Assembly (NCBI GenBank): GCA_001464585.1 | Contig: LNFF01000030.1 | Location: forward strand, 1-36,739 | Length of the DNA: 36,739 nt | Origin: Gammaproteobacteria bacterium Ga0077554 | GTDB taxonomy: Bacteria; Pseudomonadota; Gammaproteobacteria; Ga0077554; Ga007554 | Reading direction: 5' to 3' | Shown here: piece by piece, positions 8,889-17,488 of the stretch | How positions within the stretch are numbered: the first letter of the stretch is position 1 | Layout of the letters: each line of letters begins with the position of its first letter | Program-made: the position numbers and the translations under genes | Notes under the pieces: model-generated | The model's input: the letters and a program-made list of their open reading frames with translations, nothing else | Told to the model about the DNA's origin: nothing | Databases searched by the model: none

Positions 8889-8928
8889 TACTATGTCCTG
8901 TGGTTAGGGTCGAAAAAACAGGGGGATA

Positions 8929-9090
8929 ATGAAAATCCGACAGGGTTTGATGGCGGTGGAAGGCAAATTCACTGAAACCGCCATACGTGGCAATTATTCA
9001 CCGCAAGGAGTTGATGGCACAGTCGCCATGCAAACGCTTGCATTGTACGGTGCGTATCGTAGACCCGGCACGTTTTATTTCAAAACCTGA
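8929..9090 (+). pseudogene. Fragment of an outer-membrane beta-barrel protein gene
   Basis: A 53-codon frame begins at an ATG with a good ribosome binding site (GGGGG) and ends in TGA directly before the GTG start of the next gene. Its product, with segments MAVEGKFTET and LALYGAYRRPGTFYFK, has the alternating pattern of two transmembrane beta strands. It resembles an internal piece of OmpA-like or porin-family barrels, where the pattern (A)YGVYRSPGDFYFK is common. It has no signal peptide and no barrel ending, so I read it as a gene remnant. It could now serve as a leader ORF whose translation feeds the following gene. Confidence 0.45.
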
Positions 9091-9726
9091 GTGCATCCTA
9101 TCGTTTCTAAATGTTATAGAAATATCGCGCAGGGTCTTGCCCTGCTGCTGGTACTGCTGCTTACGGGATGCGGTACTGATCATCCAAAATTGCCGCGCTT
9201 ATCACCTGATGCTGTGGTGCTGGCGTTTGGTGATAGCCTGACATATGGAACAGGCGCGGCAGAAAAAGACAGTTATCCAGTGGTGTTGCAGCGCCTTATT
9301 TCACGCACGGTGGTGAGATCGGGTGTGCCAGGTGAAGTGACTGCGGATGGCTTGGTGCGCTTGTCTGATGCGCTGGATGAGCATACGCCGAAATTGCTGA
9401 TTTTGTGCCATGGCGGCAATGACTTGCTGCGCAACATGGGCGAACAGCAAGCGGCTGCGAATATTCGCGCCATGATTGCTTTGGCCAAAGGGAAAGGCGT
9501 GGATGTGGTGCTGGTGGGCGTGCCCAAGGCGGGATTACTGTTGTCATCCGCAGAGTTTTATCAGAACATTGCGCAGGAATTTGCCATTCCATATGAGGCT
9601 GCCGCGCTCAGCGAAATTCTTGCCAGTCGCACGCTTAAATCAGATACCGTGCACCCGAATGCGCAAGGTTATCGAAAGCTGGCGGAAGCGCTGGCGAGCC
9701 TGTTGCAGGAAAGTGGTGCGATTTAA
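9091..9726 (+). CDS. GDSL-type esterase/lysophospholipase lipoprotein (TesA-like)
   Basis: This 211-residue SGNH hydrolase has block I LAFGDSLTYGTGA (catalytic Ser), block II glycine in PGEVTADG, block III HGGNDLLRN (Asn), and block V DTVHPNAQGY (Asp and His). Together they give the full Ser-Asp-His triad of TesA-type acylhydrolases, which cleave fatty acyl esters or thioesters. The N-terminus has a hydrophobic stretch ending in LLTGC, a lipobox, so a periplasmic lipoprotein is likely. The GTG start abuts the stop of a small upstream ORF and has no clear ribosome binding site of its own, so translation may depend on re-initiation. Confidence 0.88.
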   Translation: MHPIVSKCYRNIAQGLALLLVLLLTGCGTDHPKLPRLSPDAVVLAFGDSLTYGTGAAEKDSYPVVLQRLISRTVVRSGVPGEVTADGLVRLSDALDEHTPKLLILCHGGNDLLRNMGEQQAAANIRAMIALAKGKGVDVVLVGVPKAGLLLSSAEFYQNIAQEFAIPYEAAALSEILASRTLKSDTVHPNAQGYRKLAEALASLLQESGAI

Positions 9727-9764
9727 CCCGTGATTGAATCGCCTGATACTTTACAATACACCTT

Positions 9765-10820
9765 ATGACTACGTTATCACGCCATCTCACGCTTGTTGTT
9801 CCTGGATTGTTTGGCCCTCCCGGTTTAAGAGCCATTGATTTTTCCATGCTGAATTGCGCGGCGCTGGAATTGTTGTTATCGCGCGCGGTGCTTGCGTCAT
9901 TGCCTGTTAAAGGTCTGGAAGCCACGCTGTTTAATTTAATGGGTATGCCGCGTGATCCCGCACAGGATTTGCCGGTTGCTGCGGTGGCGCGGTTGGCTGA
10001 AGGGGATGAACGCTCCGGCGATTGGTGGATACGCGCCGACCCGGTGCATTTGCGTGCTGATCAGTCGCGGCTGGTGTTGATGGACAGCGCGATGTTGTCC
10101 ATCACCCGCGCAGAAGCGGATTCGTTGGTGGCGCAATTTAATACGTTTTTTGCTGATGATGGCTGGCATCTCGAAGCGCCTCATGCCGAACGCTGGTATT
10201 TAAAATTGCCACACGATCCGCACATGCGCACGTATGATGTTACAGAAGTTTTAGGGCGACACATTGATGGCTTTTTGCCGAGCGGTGCGCAAGGCAAGCG
10301 CTGGCATACCGTGCTCAATGAAATTCAAATGCTGTTTCACTCCAGCCCTGTCAATCAGGCGCGCCAAATGCGCGGTGCAGCGCCGATTAATAGTGTATGG
10401 TTGTGGGGTGGCGGATGTTTGCCGCGCCCTATACCATTAGCTATCACAGCGTCTACGTGGAATACGGTGCTGAGTGATGAACCTGTGGCCGCCGGGTTGG
10501 CGTGTCTGGCAGGTATTCCACATGCGCATGTACCTGAATCCCTGCGCGCATGGTTAGCCACTCCTGCGCCGGGTACGCATTTAATGGTGTTGGATTATGG
10601 CTACCGTGATGCGCTGTACGGTGATGCAAGTGCGTGGGGCGCGGCAATGGAACGTATGGCTGACCAGTGGTTTACGCCGTTAGTCACAGCATTAAAACAG
10701 CGTCAACTGGACAGCGTATCAATCTGTGCCGCAGATGGACGGATGTTTCGCATCACACCCGCCCTGTTGCGGCGTTTCTGGAAAAGGCGGCATTCTCTGG
10801 AGACCTTGCGTGACAGCTAA
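9765..10820 (+). CDS. RpfE-type / phosphoglycerate-mutase-like conserved protein (COG4255-like)
   Basis: The 351-residue protein starts MTTLSRHLTLVVPGLFGP and has LRADQSRLVLMD and the tryptophan-rich SVWLWGGG segment. I recognise these from the conserved proteins annotated as RpfE-type regulatory protein or predicted cofactor-independent phosphoglycerate mutase. In Xanthomonas and several betaproteobacteria this gene sits beside recJ, as here, where it overlaps the recJ start by 11 bases. I see none of the metal-binding motifs of true alkaline-phosphatase-superfamily mutases clearly enough to claim catalysis. The biochemical role is not known to me, and the link to recJ is positional. Confidence 0.65.
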   Translation: MTTLSRHLTLVVPGLFGPPGLRAIDFSMLNCAALELLLSRAVLASLPVKGLEATLFNLMGMPRDPAQDLPVAAVARLAEGDERSGDWWIRADPVHLRADQSRLVLMDSAMLSITRAEADSLVAQFNTFFADDGWHLEAPHAERWYLKLPHDPHMRTYDVTEVLGRHIDGFLPSGAQGKRWHTVLNEIQMLFHSSPVNQARQMRGAAPINSVWLWGGGCLPRPIPLAITASTWNTVLSDEPVAAGLACLAGIPHAHVPESLRAWLATPAPGTHLMVLDYGYRDALYGDASAWGAAMERMADQWFTPLVTALKQRQLDSVSICAADGRMFRITPALLRRFWKRRHSLETLRDS

Positions 10821-12645
10821 ACTTATTGTAAGACGTGATTACGAAAATAAAACCGCTCTATTGGCAGACTTGCATCCGGTATTGCGGCGAGTCTATGCGG
10901 CGCGCAATGTAGTCGCGGCGCATGAGCTGGAGCGTTCGCTGGAACACCTGCCAGCAGCATCAAAACTGCGTGGCATCGACGCTGCCGTTGAAGTGCTCTA
11001 TAACGCGCTACGCCATGATCAGCGTATCGTGATTGTCGCGGATTATGACGCGGATGGCGCCACAAGCTGTGCCGTGGCAGTACGTGCGTTGCGCATGATG
11101 GGCGCTAAAGACGTGCGCTTTGTCGTACCCGACCGCTTCAAGTTTGGTTATGGATTAACGCCTGAAATTGTTGAGGTCGCCAGCGGCCATCAACCCGATC
11201 TGCTCATTACCGTAGATAACGGTATTTCCAGCCTTGAAGGTGTTGCCGCCGCCAAACAGCGCGGCATGCAGGTGTTAATTACCGATCATCACTTGCCTGG
11301 CGCCGTGCTTCCCGCTGCAGATGCCATTGTTAATCCCAACCAGCCCGGTGATGAGTTTCCCAGTAAAGCGCTGGCTGGCGTCGGCGTGATTTTTTATGTG
11401 ATGCTGGCGTTGCGTGCAAAGTTACGGGAGTCAGGCTGGTTTGAGAGCAAGGGGTTGCCCGTGCCGAATCTGGCATCTGTGCTTGATCTGGTCGCATTGG
11501 GAACGGTGGCGGATGTGGTGCCGCTGGATCATGTTAATCGTATTTTAGTGTCGCAGGGTCTGGCGCGGATTCGTAGTGGCGCATGTTGCGCAGGTATTCG
11601 CGCCTTGCTGGAAGTGGCGGGCAGGCCGCAACAGTGTATCGCTGCCAGTGATCTGGGTTTCACGGTAGGGCCGCGTTTGAATGCCGCCGGGCGCCTGGAT
11701 GACATGGCGCTGGGCATCACCTGTTTGCTCACCGATGATTTATCGCAGGCACGCACTATTGCCACGCAACTTGATCAGCTGAACCGGGAACGGCGCAGTA
11801 TTGAAGGGCACATGCAGGCGCAGGCGCAGGCCGCGCTGGATAGTCTCGCTGCATCCGCCGTGCAGGGAAGAGCGCCAGCGAAGGGTTCCACAAGTGTTGC
11901 GGGAGAGCGAAGCGAGGGGTTCAGGATGCCGGGAGCGACCAGTGTTGACGCGCCCATGCCACATGGCCTGTGCCTGTTTGACGAAACATGGCACCAAGGC
12001 GTCATCGGTATTCTCGCATCACGTATTAAAGACCGCTGGCATCGCCCCGTGATCGCCTTTGCCGCCGCATCTGAAACAGAAATGAAGGGTTCGGCGCGTT
12101 CGGTTAATGGTGTGCATATTCGTGATGTACTCGATACCATCGCCGCGCGTTATCCTGGTTTGCTGGTGAAATTTGGCGGCCATGCCATGGCGGCGGGATT
12201 GACGTTGAAACGCGAACACTTCAGCGTATTCAGCACTGCGTTTGATGAGGAAGTGCGTCGCTTATTGGGCGATGAAGCGTTGTGTGGCATTGTCTTGAGT
12301 GATGGTGAGTTAGCCTCTGCCGATATCAGTATGGAGTTGGCCGAAGCATTACGTAGCGGTGGCCCGTGGGGGCAAGCATTTGCCGAGCCGGTGTTTGATG
12401 GCCAATTCCAGATCGTCAATCAGCGTGTGGTCGGTGAAAAGCATCTGAAGATGCTGCTACGTCCCGTATACACGTTACAGAATGGAATTGGAGCTGCGCC
12501 GCTGTTTGACGCTATCGCTTTTAACATGCAGGATAACCCCGCATTGCAGGAAGCCGCGTGTGTGCATATGGCATATAAACTGGATGTTAATGAATATAAG
12601 GGTCAGCGTAACGTACAATTGATTGTTGAGCATATTGTGCAGTGA
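10810..12645 (+). CDS. recJ: Single-stranded-DNA-specific 5'-3' exonuclease RecJ
   Basis: This 611-residue DHH-family nuclease carries the RecJ motifs in order: VADYDADGAT (I), TVDNGIS (II), ITDHHLPG (III, the DHH motif), ALGTVADVVPL (IV), GPRLNAAGRLDD, then DHHA1-type HQGVIGILASRIKDR and FGGHAMAAGL. RecJ degrades single-stranded DNA 5' to 3' in recombination and mismatch repair. I chose the GTG at 10810 because MTAKLIVRR is a plausible beginning and it overlaps the previous gene's end; the longer frame from 10726 would lie inside that gene. Between the DHH and DHHA1 regions, residues about 355-385 form an unusual Gly/Ser/Ala-rich insert (see the repeat at 11893). Motif spacing elsewhere looks normal. 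Confidence 0.93.
   Translation: MTAKLIVRRDYENKTALLADLHPVLRRVYAARNVVAAHELERSLEHLPAASKLRGIDAAVEVLYNALRHDQRIVIVADYDADGATSCAVAVRALRMMGAKDVRFVVPDRFKFGYGLTPEIVEVASGHQPDLLITVDNGISSLEGVAAAKQRGMQVLITDHHLPGAVLPAADAIVNPNQPGDEFPSKALAGVGVIFYVMLALRAKLRESGWFESKGLPVPNLASVLDLVALGTVADVVPLDHVNRILVSQGLARIRSGACCAGIRALLEVAGRPQQCIAASDLGFTVGPRLNAAGRLDDMALGITCLLTDDLSQARTIATQLDQLNRERRSIEGHMQAQAQAALDSLAASAVQGRAPAKGSTSVAGERSEGFRMPGATSVDAPMPHGLCLFDETWHQGVIGILASRIKDRWHRPVIAFAAASETEMKGSARSVNGVHIRDVLDTIAARYPGLLVKFGGHAMAAGLTLKREHFSVFSTAFDEEVRRLLGDEALCGIVLSDGELASADISMELAEALRSGGPWGQAFAEPVFDGQFQIVNQRVVGEKHLKMLLRPVYTLQNGIGAAPLFDAIAFNMQDNPALQEAACVHMAYKLDVNEYKGQRNVQLIVEHIVQ
11893..11947 (+). repeat. In-frame repeat element inside recJ, flanked by a 7-bp direct repeat
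   Basis: The tract encodes SVAGERSEGFRMPGATSVD (RecJ residues 362-380) in the linker between nuclease subdomains. It is bounded by two copies of AGTGTTG (11893-11899 and 11941-11947). A related tract occurs at 31907-31945 in the methyltransferase gene in the same frame (SVAGGRMPEATAD). Shared DNA includes GCGGGAG near the left end and CAGGATGCCGG followed by AGCGACC on the right. It is not needed by any RecJ motif I can identify. Confidence 0.6.
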
Positions 12646-12707
12646 GGTTTTATTTCGTATAAACCCGCAAATCCAACAAATATTTTATCGTGAATTGTCG
12701 CTCAAGA

Positions 12708-12850
12708 CCAAGATCCCTCTCTACGTTCGGGATGACAACCCTCTGTCATTTCGACCAACGGGAGAAATCCTTGTCTCGACCGCAGGCGACCGCCATGGAT
12801 GGCGGAAGGTAGAGCAACGCAGGAGCAGTTGCCGGGAGAGATCTTTGCGT
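12708..12850. repeat. Composite intergenic palindromic repeat
   Basis: This stretch between recJ and ald combines half-elements seen elsewhere in the window. A segment ending TTCGGGATGACA is followed by TGTCATTTCGACC, GGGAGAAATCC and GGGAGAGATC. The same words recur at 21816, 22575 and 24284. They are dispersed short palindromes of the kind common between proteobacterial genes. No promoter could be assigned inside. Confidence 0.6.
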
Positions 12851-12878
12851 TTCAGCAGTTCCTTAAGGAGACTCACTC

Positions 12879-13985
12879 ATGTTTATCGGTGTTCCAAAAG
12901 AAATCAAAGACGACGAAAACCGCGTTGGCATGACGCCGGGCGCAGTGCAGACACTGGTAGGTCGCGGTCATCGCGTGCTGGTACAGAATGGCGCGGGATC
13001 AGGCAGCGGTATCGCAGATGCCGAGTATCATGCGGCGGGCGCAACGCTGGCGCCGGATGCCGGTTCCGTATGGTCTGCCGAAATGGTGGTGAAGGTAAAA
13101 GAACCGGTGACTTCCGAATATGGTTTTCTGCGCCCCGATTTGTTGCTGTTTACTTATTTACATCTTGCCGCAAACAAGCCGCTCACAGAGCGCCTGCTTT
13201 CCTCTGGCACTACGGCGATTGCGTATGAAACGGTTACGGGTGTGCAGGGCCACTTACCATTGCTCGCGCCCATGAGCGAAGTGGCAGGGCGCATGGCAAC
13301 CCAGGTGGGCGCGACCTGCTTAGAGAAACATCGCGGCGGACGCGGTGTATTGTTGGGTGGCGTACCGGGTGTGGCGCCCGGCCAGGTCACTATTTTAGGC
13401 GGTGGTATTGTAGGGCTGAATGCCGCCAAGATTGCGTTGGGTATGGGCGCGCTCGTCACGATTCTCGATACCCGCCATGAGCGTTTGCAATATCTCGATG
13501 ATATTTTTGCCGGACGCTTGCAGACCCGCGCCAGCAATCAAGCCAATATTGAAGAAGCGGTATTACATGCTGATCTGGTGATTGGCGCCGTGCTGATTGC
13601 CGGACGCCGCGCACCATGGCTGGTAACGCGCGACATGCTGCCGCGCATGCGACCGGGCAGTGTGATTGTGGATGTTGCGGTTGATCAGGGCGGTTGTGTG
13701 GAAACCAGTCGTGCTACTACGCATCACAGTCCCACTTTTGTAGTAGATAACATAGTGCATTATTGCGTTGCCAACATGCCCGGCGCCGTGCCGCGCACCA
13801 GCACGTTTGCGCTGGTGAACCAGACCTTGCCCTATACACTTGAGTTGGCCGATCAAGGTTTGCAGGCATTACGTGTCAGTCCATCATTGCAGAATGGCGT
13901 TAACACTCATCAAGGAAAATTAACCTATCGTGCAGTGGCAGAGAGTTTGAGTCTTCCCTATACGGATGTTGCGAGCGTGCTGTAA
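12879..13985 (+). CDS. ald: Alanine dehydrogenase
   Basis: This 368-residue protein is the usual length of alanine dehydrogenase, which interconverts L-alanine and pyruvate plus ammonium with NAD. It starts MFIGVPKEIKDDENRVG with the substrate-binding Arg/Lys region. KVKEP (about residue 74) and YLHLAAN (about 95) contain the catalytic Lys and His. The NAD-binding Rossmann motif is GGGIVGLNAA at about 174, and VDVAVDQGG contains the catalytic Asp. A ribosome binding site AAGGAG stands before the ATG. It could balance pyruvate and nitrogen together with the glutamate synthase genes in this window, but that link is inference. Confidence 0.93.
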   Translation: MFIGVPKEIKDDENRVGMTPGAVQTLVGRGHRVLVQNGAGSGSGIADAEYHAAGATLAPDAGSVWSAEMVVKVKEPVTSEYGFLRPDLLLFTYLHLAANKPLTERLLSSGTTAIAYETVTGVQGHLPLLAPMSEVAGRMATQVGATCLEKHRGGRGVLLGGVPGVAPGQVTILGGGIVGLNAAKIALGMGALVTILDTRHERLQYLDDIFAGRLQTRASNQANIEEAVLHADLVIGAVLIAGRRAPWLVTRDMLPRMRPGSVIVDVAVDQGGCVETSRATTHHSPTFVVDNIVHYCVANMPGAVPRTSTFALVNQTLPYTLELADQGLQALRVSPSLQNGVNTHQGKLTYRAVAESLSLPYTDVASVL

Positions 13986-14010
13986 TGATTCAACAGGGCT
14001 GGGGAGGCAA

Positions 14011-14760
14011 TTACAAAGAAATCATCGGCTCACTTTCTTCAGGCCGCAAAGGTGGCGCCACCGGCTTGGGATTTTTCTGTTGCCATTCGGCGAGCTTGTT
14101 ACGTGCCTGCGCTACTTGTTCGGGCGTCATGCGCTGCTTGAGTTGCGCAACATTCCTCATCGCCTGGGGATCACCGTCACCAGCCACCAGGCTAAACCAC
14201 ATATAGGCCGCCTCCACATCGGGAGCCACGCCTTTACCGATAGCATACATCAGCCCCAGATTGAATTGCGCGTCAATTGAGCCTTTTCCTGCGGCTTTTT
14301 TATACCATTTAATGGATTCTGCATAATCGCGTTTAACTCCCTGGCCTTGCTCGTAAGCGTAGCCCAGGTTGGTCTGTGCTTCTACAAAACCCTGTTCGGC
14401 GGCTTTGCGGTACCATTTCACGGCTTCAGTGTAATTTTTCTTTAGCCCTTTGCCATTGTCATAAGCAACGCCCAGCTCATATTGGGCAACGGTGAAACCC
14501 TGTTCGGCGGCTTTGCGATACCATTTGACCGCTTCCACATCGTTTTGGGAAGTGGCTTTGCCCAAGGCATAGGTCATGCCCAGTACGGTTTGCGCCTTAA
14601 CATCGCCGGACTGCGCATGCTTTTTAACGATGACAACGTCTTGCGGGGTAAGCGACATGACGGTGGCGACAATCGCCTCTTTGTCGCTGGCCCAGGCAAA
14701 GCCCGCGAAGAGCGATGGCATCAACAGCATCAATAATGTAAAGCGATATTTTGGTCGCAT
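14011..14760 (-). CDS. Secreted Sel1-like (TPR-type) repeat protein
   Basis: The 249-residue protein has a signal peptide (hydrophobic stretch to about residue 24, ending FAWA-SDKEA). About four to five Sel1-like repeats follow, recognised by the recurring AVKWYRKAAEQGFxxAQxxLGxAYxxGxG pattern. Such repeats form solenoids for protein-protein contacts. The C-terminus is Pro/Lys/Glu-rich with no further domain. It lies 24 bp downstream of the chemotaxis receptor on the same strand, so the two may be co-transcribed. The partner is unknown. Confidence 0.88.
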   Translation of the reverse strand: MRPKYRFTLLMLLMPSLFAGFAWASDKEAIVATVMSLTPQDVVIVKKHAQSGDVKAQTVLGMTYALGKATSQNDVEAVKWYRKAAEQGFTVAQYELGVAYDNGKGLKKNYTEAVKWYRKAAEQGFVEAQTNLGYAYEQGQGVKRDYAESIKWYKKAAGKGSIDAQFNLGLMYAIGKGVAPDVEAAYMWFSLVAGDGDPQAMRNVAQLKQRMTPEQVAQARNKLAEWQQKNPKPVAPPLRPEESEPMISL

Positions 14761-14784
14761 AAATAACCTTTATGTAATAGGCGT

Positions 14785-16443
14785 TCAGCTCCTGCCCGCA
14801 CCGTATTTTCGCGTCGCGTCCACTTTGAACTGCTCGATCAACTGGAATAGTGTCTGGGCGTTTTCTTTCAGTGAATCCGCCGTATTATCGACAGCTTTGA
14901 AGGCATGCATATTTTGTTCCATGCTTGCGGCGATTTCTTCCATATTACGTGCCGCGCTTTGTACAGCGGTGGATTGTTCATGCGTGGCAGTGGCAATATC
15001 CAGCGATTGTTCTGTGACCTTACCGGCCGCGTGAACGATCTGTTCCAGCGTTTCCTGGGTTTTGTGCGCGTATTCCAGGCTGGTGGCCACTTCCTTGGCA
15101 ACATGCCCCATGGATGCTACTGAAGCGCTGGTGGCACCTTCGATGAGCGCAATCATTTGCGTGATATCGGTGGTGCTGGCGGCGGTGCGTCCCGCCAGTG
15201 TTCTTACTTCATCGGCGACCACTGCGAAACCGCGACCCTGTTCACCGGCACGCGCCGCTTCAATGGCGGCGTTGAGTGCCAGCAGGTTGGTTTGGTCGGC
15301 AATGCCTTTAATGACGCTGGCGATAGCCCCGATTTTTTGTACTACCTTGCTGAGTTCATCTATCTGCGTGGCAGAGGCTTGCACAGTACTCGTCATCTGT
15401 TGCGTTACTTTATAGCTTTTCAGCATCGCCTCATGTCCTGCTTTTGCAATAGAGCGGGTTTGCGTAGCGGTTTCAGTGGCAGTCTGGCTGCTGGCGGCAA
15501 CACCATGAATGGAGACGCTCATTTCCTCCATGACAGCACTGGTTTGCAGTACACGGTCATTTTGCGTGCCCGCATTGGCTTGTGCAAGATTTGCTTGTTG
15601 CGAGAGGTCTGCTGAAGACTCTACCATGGATTGCGCCGCCACTTTAAAGCGTTGCATGGTTTCATGGAGCCTGTCTATAAAATCATTGAATGTGGCAACA
15701 ATGCTGGAAATCTCATCGTTTCCGGTTTGCGGTACGCGTTTGGTCAAGTCGCCCTGCCCGGCAATTTCCTTAATGTATTTTTTGAATTGATCCAGCCGGA
15801 TTGTGATGCCTCGGGTCAATAACCAGGAAATGATTAACAGTGCAATGAAAGAAGAAAGAGTGGCAAAAGCCAGTAATTCCTGTGAATGCTGCGCGGCATT
15901 CGCACCTTCGTGCTGTGATTGTTGGGTGCTTTTCTCCACTAGGTCGCTCAGCGTGGCCATTTCTTTTTCCAGGTTTTCGAAACTTTCCACAAACGCCGGT
16001 AATTGTGCATCAGCGGTTACACGGTCTTTGAGAGCGACACTTACGAGGTCATTGGCGCTACGTATGTAATCTTCTAAAGCCGGTTTTACCTGTTCAATGG
16101 CGTTTTTGATGTCGGCAGGCAATGGTAGCGCGGCGTTGCTTTCCAGATGTTGACGTAATTCCGCAGAATGTCCTTTCAGGTCATTTTCTGCTTCCTGAAA
16201 TTGCGCGGTATTGCCATTATGGCTGGCATACAAGGCAGATATCACATCCGCGCGAATCGCATCGTGCATCATATCCGCTTCAAGATGATTTTTTAATGCT
16301 GAAAAGTTAGTTGTAATGTGCGTGAGTGAGTCAGTTAGCTCACGGTTACCCCAGTAACCGCTGCCCGCCACGCCCACCACAAAGGTGAGTGCTAATAAGC
16401 TAAAGGCCAGCAGTTTTTGCTTGATAGTGAAATTGCGCATCAT
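14785..16443 (-). CDS. Methyl-accepting chemotaxis protein
   Basis: This 552-residue receptor has a first membrane helix at about 10-30. A periplasmic helical sensor region follows to about 185, with leucine/alanine-rich helices typical of a four-helix bundle. A second membrane helix lies at about 186-206, then HAMP and a cytoplasmic signalling domain. The hairpin tip reads [21 protein letters not shown], the near-invariant CheA/CheW interaction site. Glu/Gln pairs for methylation are visible in the flanking helices. Ligand is not predictable. There are no chemotaxis or flagellar genes nearby, so this is an isolated receptor. Confidence 0.93.
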   Translation of the reverse strand: MMRNFTIKQKLLAFSLLALTFVVGVAGSGYWGNRELTDSLTHITTNFSALKNHLEADMMHDAIRADVISALYASHNGNTAQFQEAENDLKGHSAELRQHLESNAALPLPADIKNAIEQVKPALEDYIRSANDLVSVALKDRVTADAQLPAFVESFENLEKEMATLSDLVEKSTQQSQHEGANAAQHSQELLAFATLSSFIALLIISWLLTRGITIRLDQFKKYIKEIAGQGDLTKRVPQTGNDEISSIVATFNDFIDRLHETMQRFKVAAQSMVESSADLSQQANLAQANAGTQNDRVLQTSAVMEEMSVSIHGVAASSQTATETATQTRSIAKAGHEAMLKSYKVTQQMTSTVQASATQIDELSKVVQKIGAIASVIKGIADQTNLLALNAAIEAARAGEQGRGFAVVADEVRTLAGRTAASTTDITQMIALIEGATSASVASMGHVAKEVATSLEYAHKTQETLEQIVHAAGKVTEQSLDIATATHEQSTAVQSAARNMEEIAASMEQNMHAFKAVDNTADSLKENAQTLFQLIEQFKVDATRKYGAGRS

Positions 16444-16460
16444 GATAAATCCTCTAAAAA

Positions 16461-17327
16461 TCAGAATTTCGCGGATAGCCCCATGGTCCAGCTAAAATCA
16501 GGGGCGGCATCGCTGGCGCCCCACGACATCGCCATATCTGCTTGTACCGTGTTGGTGATCAGGTAAGCTCCGCCGACATCATAGGTGACGACCGAACCGC
16601 CATATTTCTGCTCCGCTATTTGTGAGGCGGTAATCTCAGCGAAGGTGCGAAATTTTTCTGTCCAGGATCTGCCGGTGACGATACCAAAAATACCGGCGGT
16701 GAAGCGTTCGCCGGTGACATATTTGTCATGGATGATACCCGGCATAATACCTAAAGAATAAACTTCCGAAAACTCCCATTCCATCGTCACGCGCACCGAG
16801 GGACGCAGGCCGTTGCCATGAAAGTTATCTGATCCTGACGGCACGTCGACATGAAACAGCCAGGCGACGGCGGGACGCAGGCCGGTCTCGGCTTCGTCCT
16901 GGGTGTGCCACTTCACACCGAGCGACAGATCCGTCGCGCCGCGTTCCAGAGTAGTGATGCCAGTGGTCAGTTCGCGTGTTTCATAGTGAATGGCGCCATC
17001 GGTTTCCAGGCGCGCTTCCCACACATCGGCAAAACCGTAGCGTAGCAGTGTCGGTGTGGTGTAAGCATCTTCTTCCAGCGTGCCGGTTTTTTTGGTGTCG
17101 AAGGCAATGCTGGTTTCAACCTGAAAGCGGTTTTTGCCAACGGTAGCGCTGGATTCAACGAAATCTGGCCGATCCGTGGCAATTTTATCTTTCTCCGCTG
17201 CCAGCAGCGTACCGCTCATCAACAGCAACGCCAGACTGATTACTCGCGCGATCCTGCTATGGGCACCTCTATGTGATACGTTAACTTTTCCGTGTGGATT
17301 GAATTTAATGTATTGATTGATAGTCAT
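16461..17327 (-). CDS. Outer-membrane transporter-like protein (phenol-degradation MetA family type)
   Basis: The 288-residue protein has an N-terminal hydrophobic segment (about 28-45, ending TLLAA-EKD) that fits a signal peptide. The mature part has the alternating beta-strand pattern of a barrel and ends in Phe (SAKF), as outer-membrane proteins do. The opening DRPDFVESS and the later [20 protein letters not shown] resemble proteins annotated as putative MetA-pathway of phenol degradation transporters. Substrate is unknown. It lies 17 bp upstream of the chemotaxis receptor on the same strand. The signal peptide is preceded by an unusually long (about 25 residues) N-terminus, so a start downstream of 17327 is possible. 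Confidence 0.75.
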   Translation of the reverse strand: MTINQYIKFNPHGKVNVSHRGAHSRIARVISLALLLMSGTLLAAEKDKIATDRPDFVESSATVGKNRFQVETSIAFDTKKTGTLEEDAYTTPTLLRYGFADVWEARLETDGAIHYETRELTTGITTLERGATDLSLGVKWHTQDEAETGLRPAVAWLFHVDVPSGSDNFHGNGLRPSVRVTMEWEFSEVYSLGIMPGIIHDKYVTGERFTAGIFGIVTGRSWTEKFRTFAEITASQIAEQKYGGSVVTYDVGGAYLITNTVQADMAMSWGASDAAPDFSWTMGLSAKF

Positions 17328-17436
17328 ATTAGGTCCATTTTGTGTAGTTTTTGCAATGTGTAAGGGGGTGAGCCAGGAGAATACTGGAAAAACTCATACA
17401 ACCTGTTTAACGGTTGCTGCCACTAAAGCTTTAGCC

Positions 17437-17445
17437 TGCTAGAAT
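17437..17445 (+). promoter_or_regulatory. Extended -10 promoter for the aminotransferase gene
   Basis: TGCTAGAAT is an extended -10 element (TGn plus TAGAAT, five of six matches to TATAAT). It would start RNA near 17452, giving a leader of about 37 bases to the ATG at 17489. I see no convincing -35 box, as is common with extended -10 promoters. It also argues against the upstream in-frame ATG at 17444. Confidence 0.45.
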
Positions 17446-17488
17446 GCGTGCAGCACCTTTTACCAATAAAACTAACGTGGGGAAGTAC

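Noticed and set aside
10726-10809. Longer N-terminus for RecJ
   Set aside because: The extra 28 residues overlap the upstream gene's conserved end and look out-of-frame; the GTG at 10810 gives a normal RecJ start.
17444-17488. Longer N-terminus for the aminotransferase
   Set aside because: The ATG at 17444 overlaps the predicted -10 box; the ATG at 17489 has GGGGAAG and a family-like beginning.
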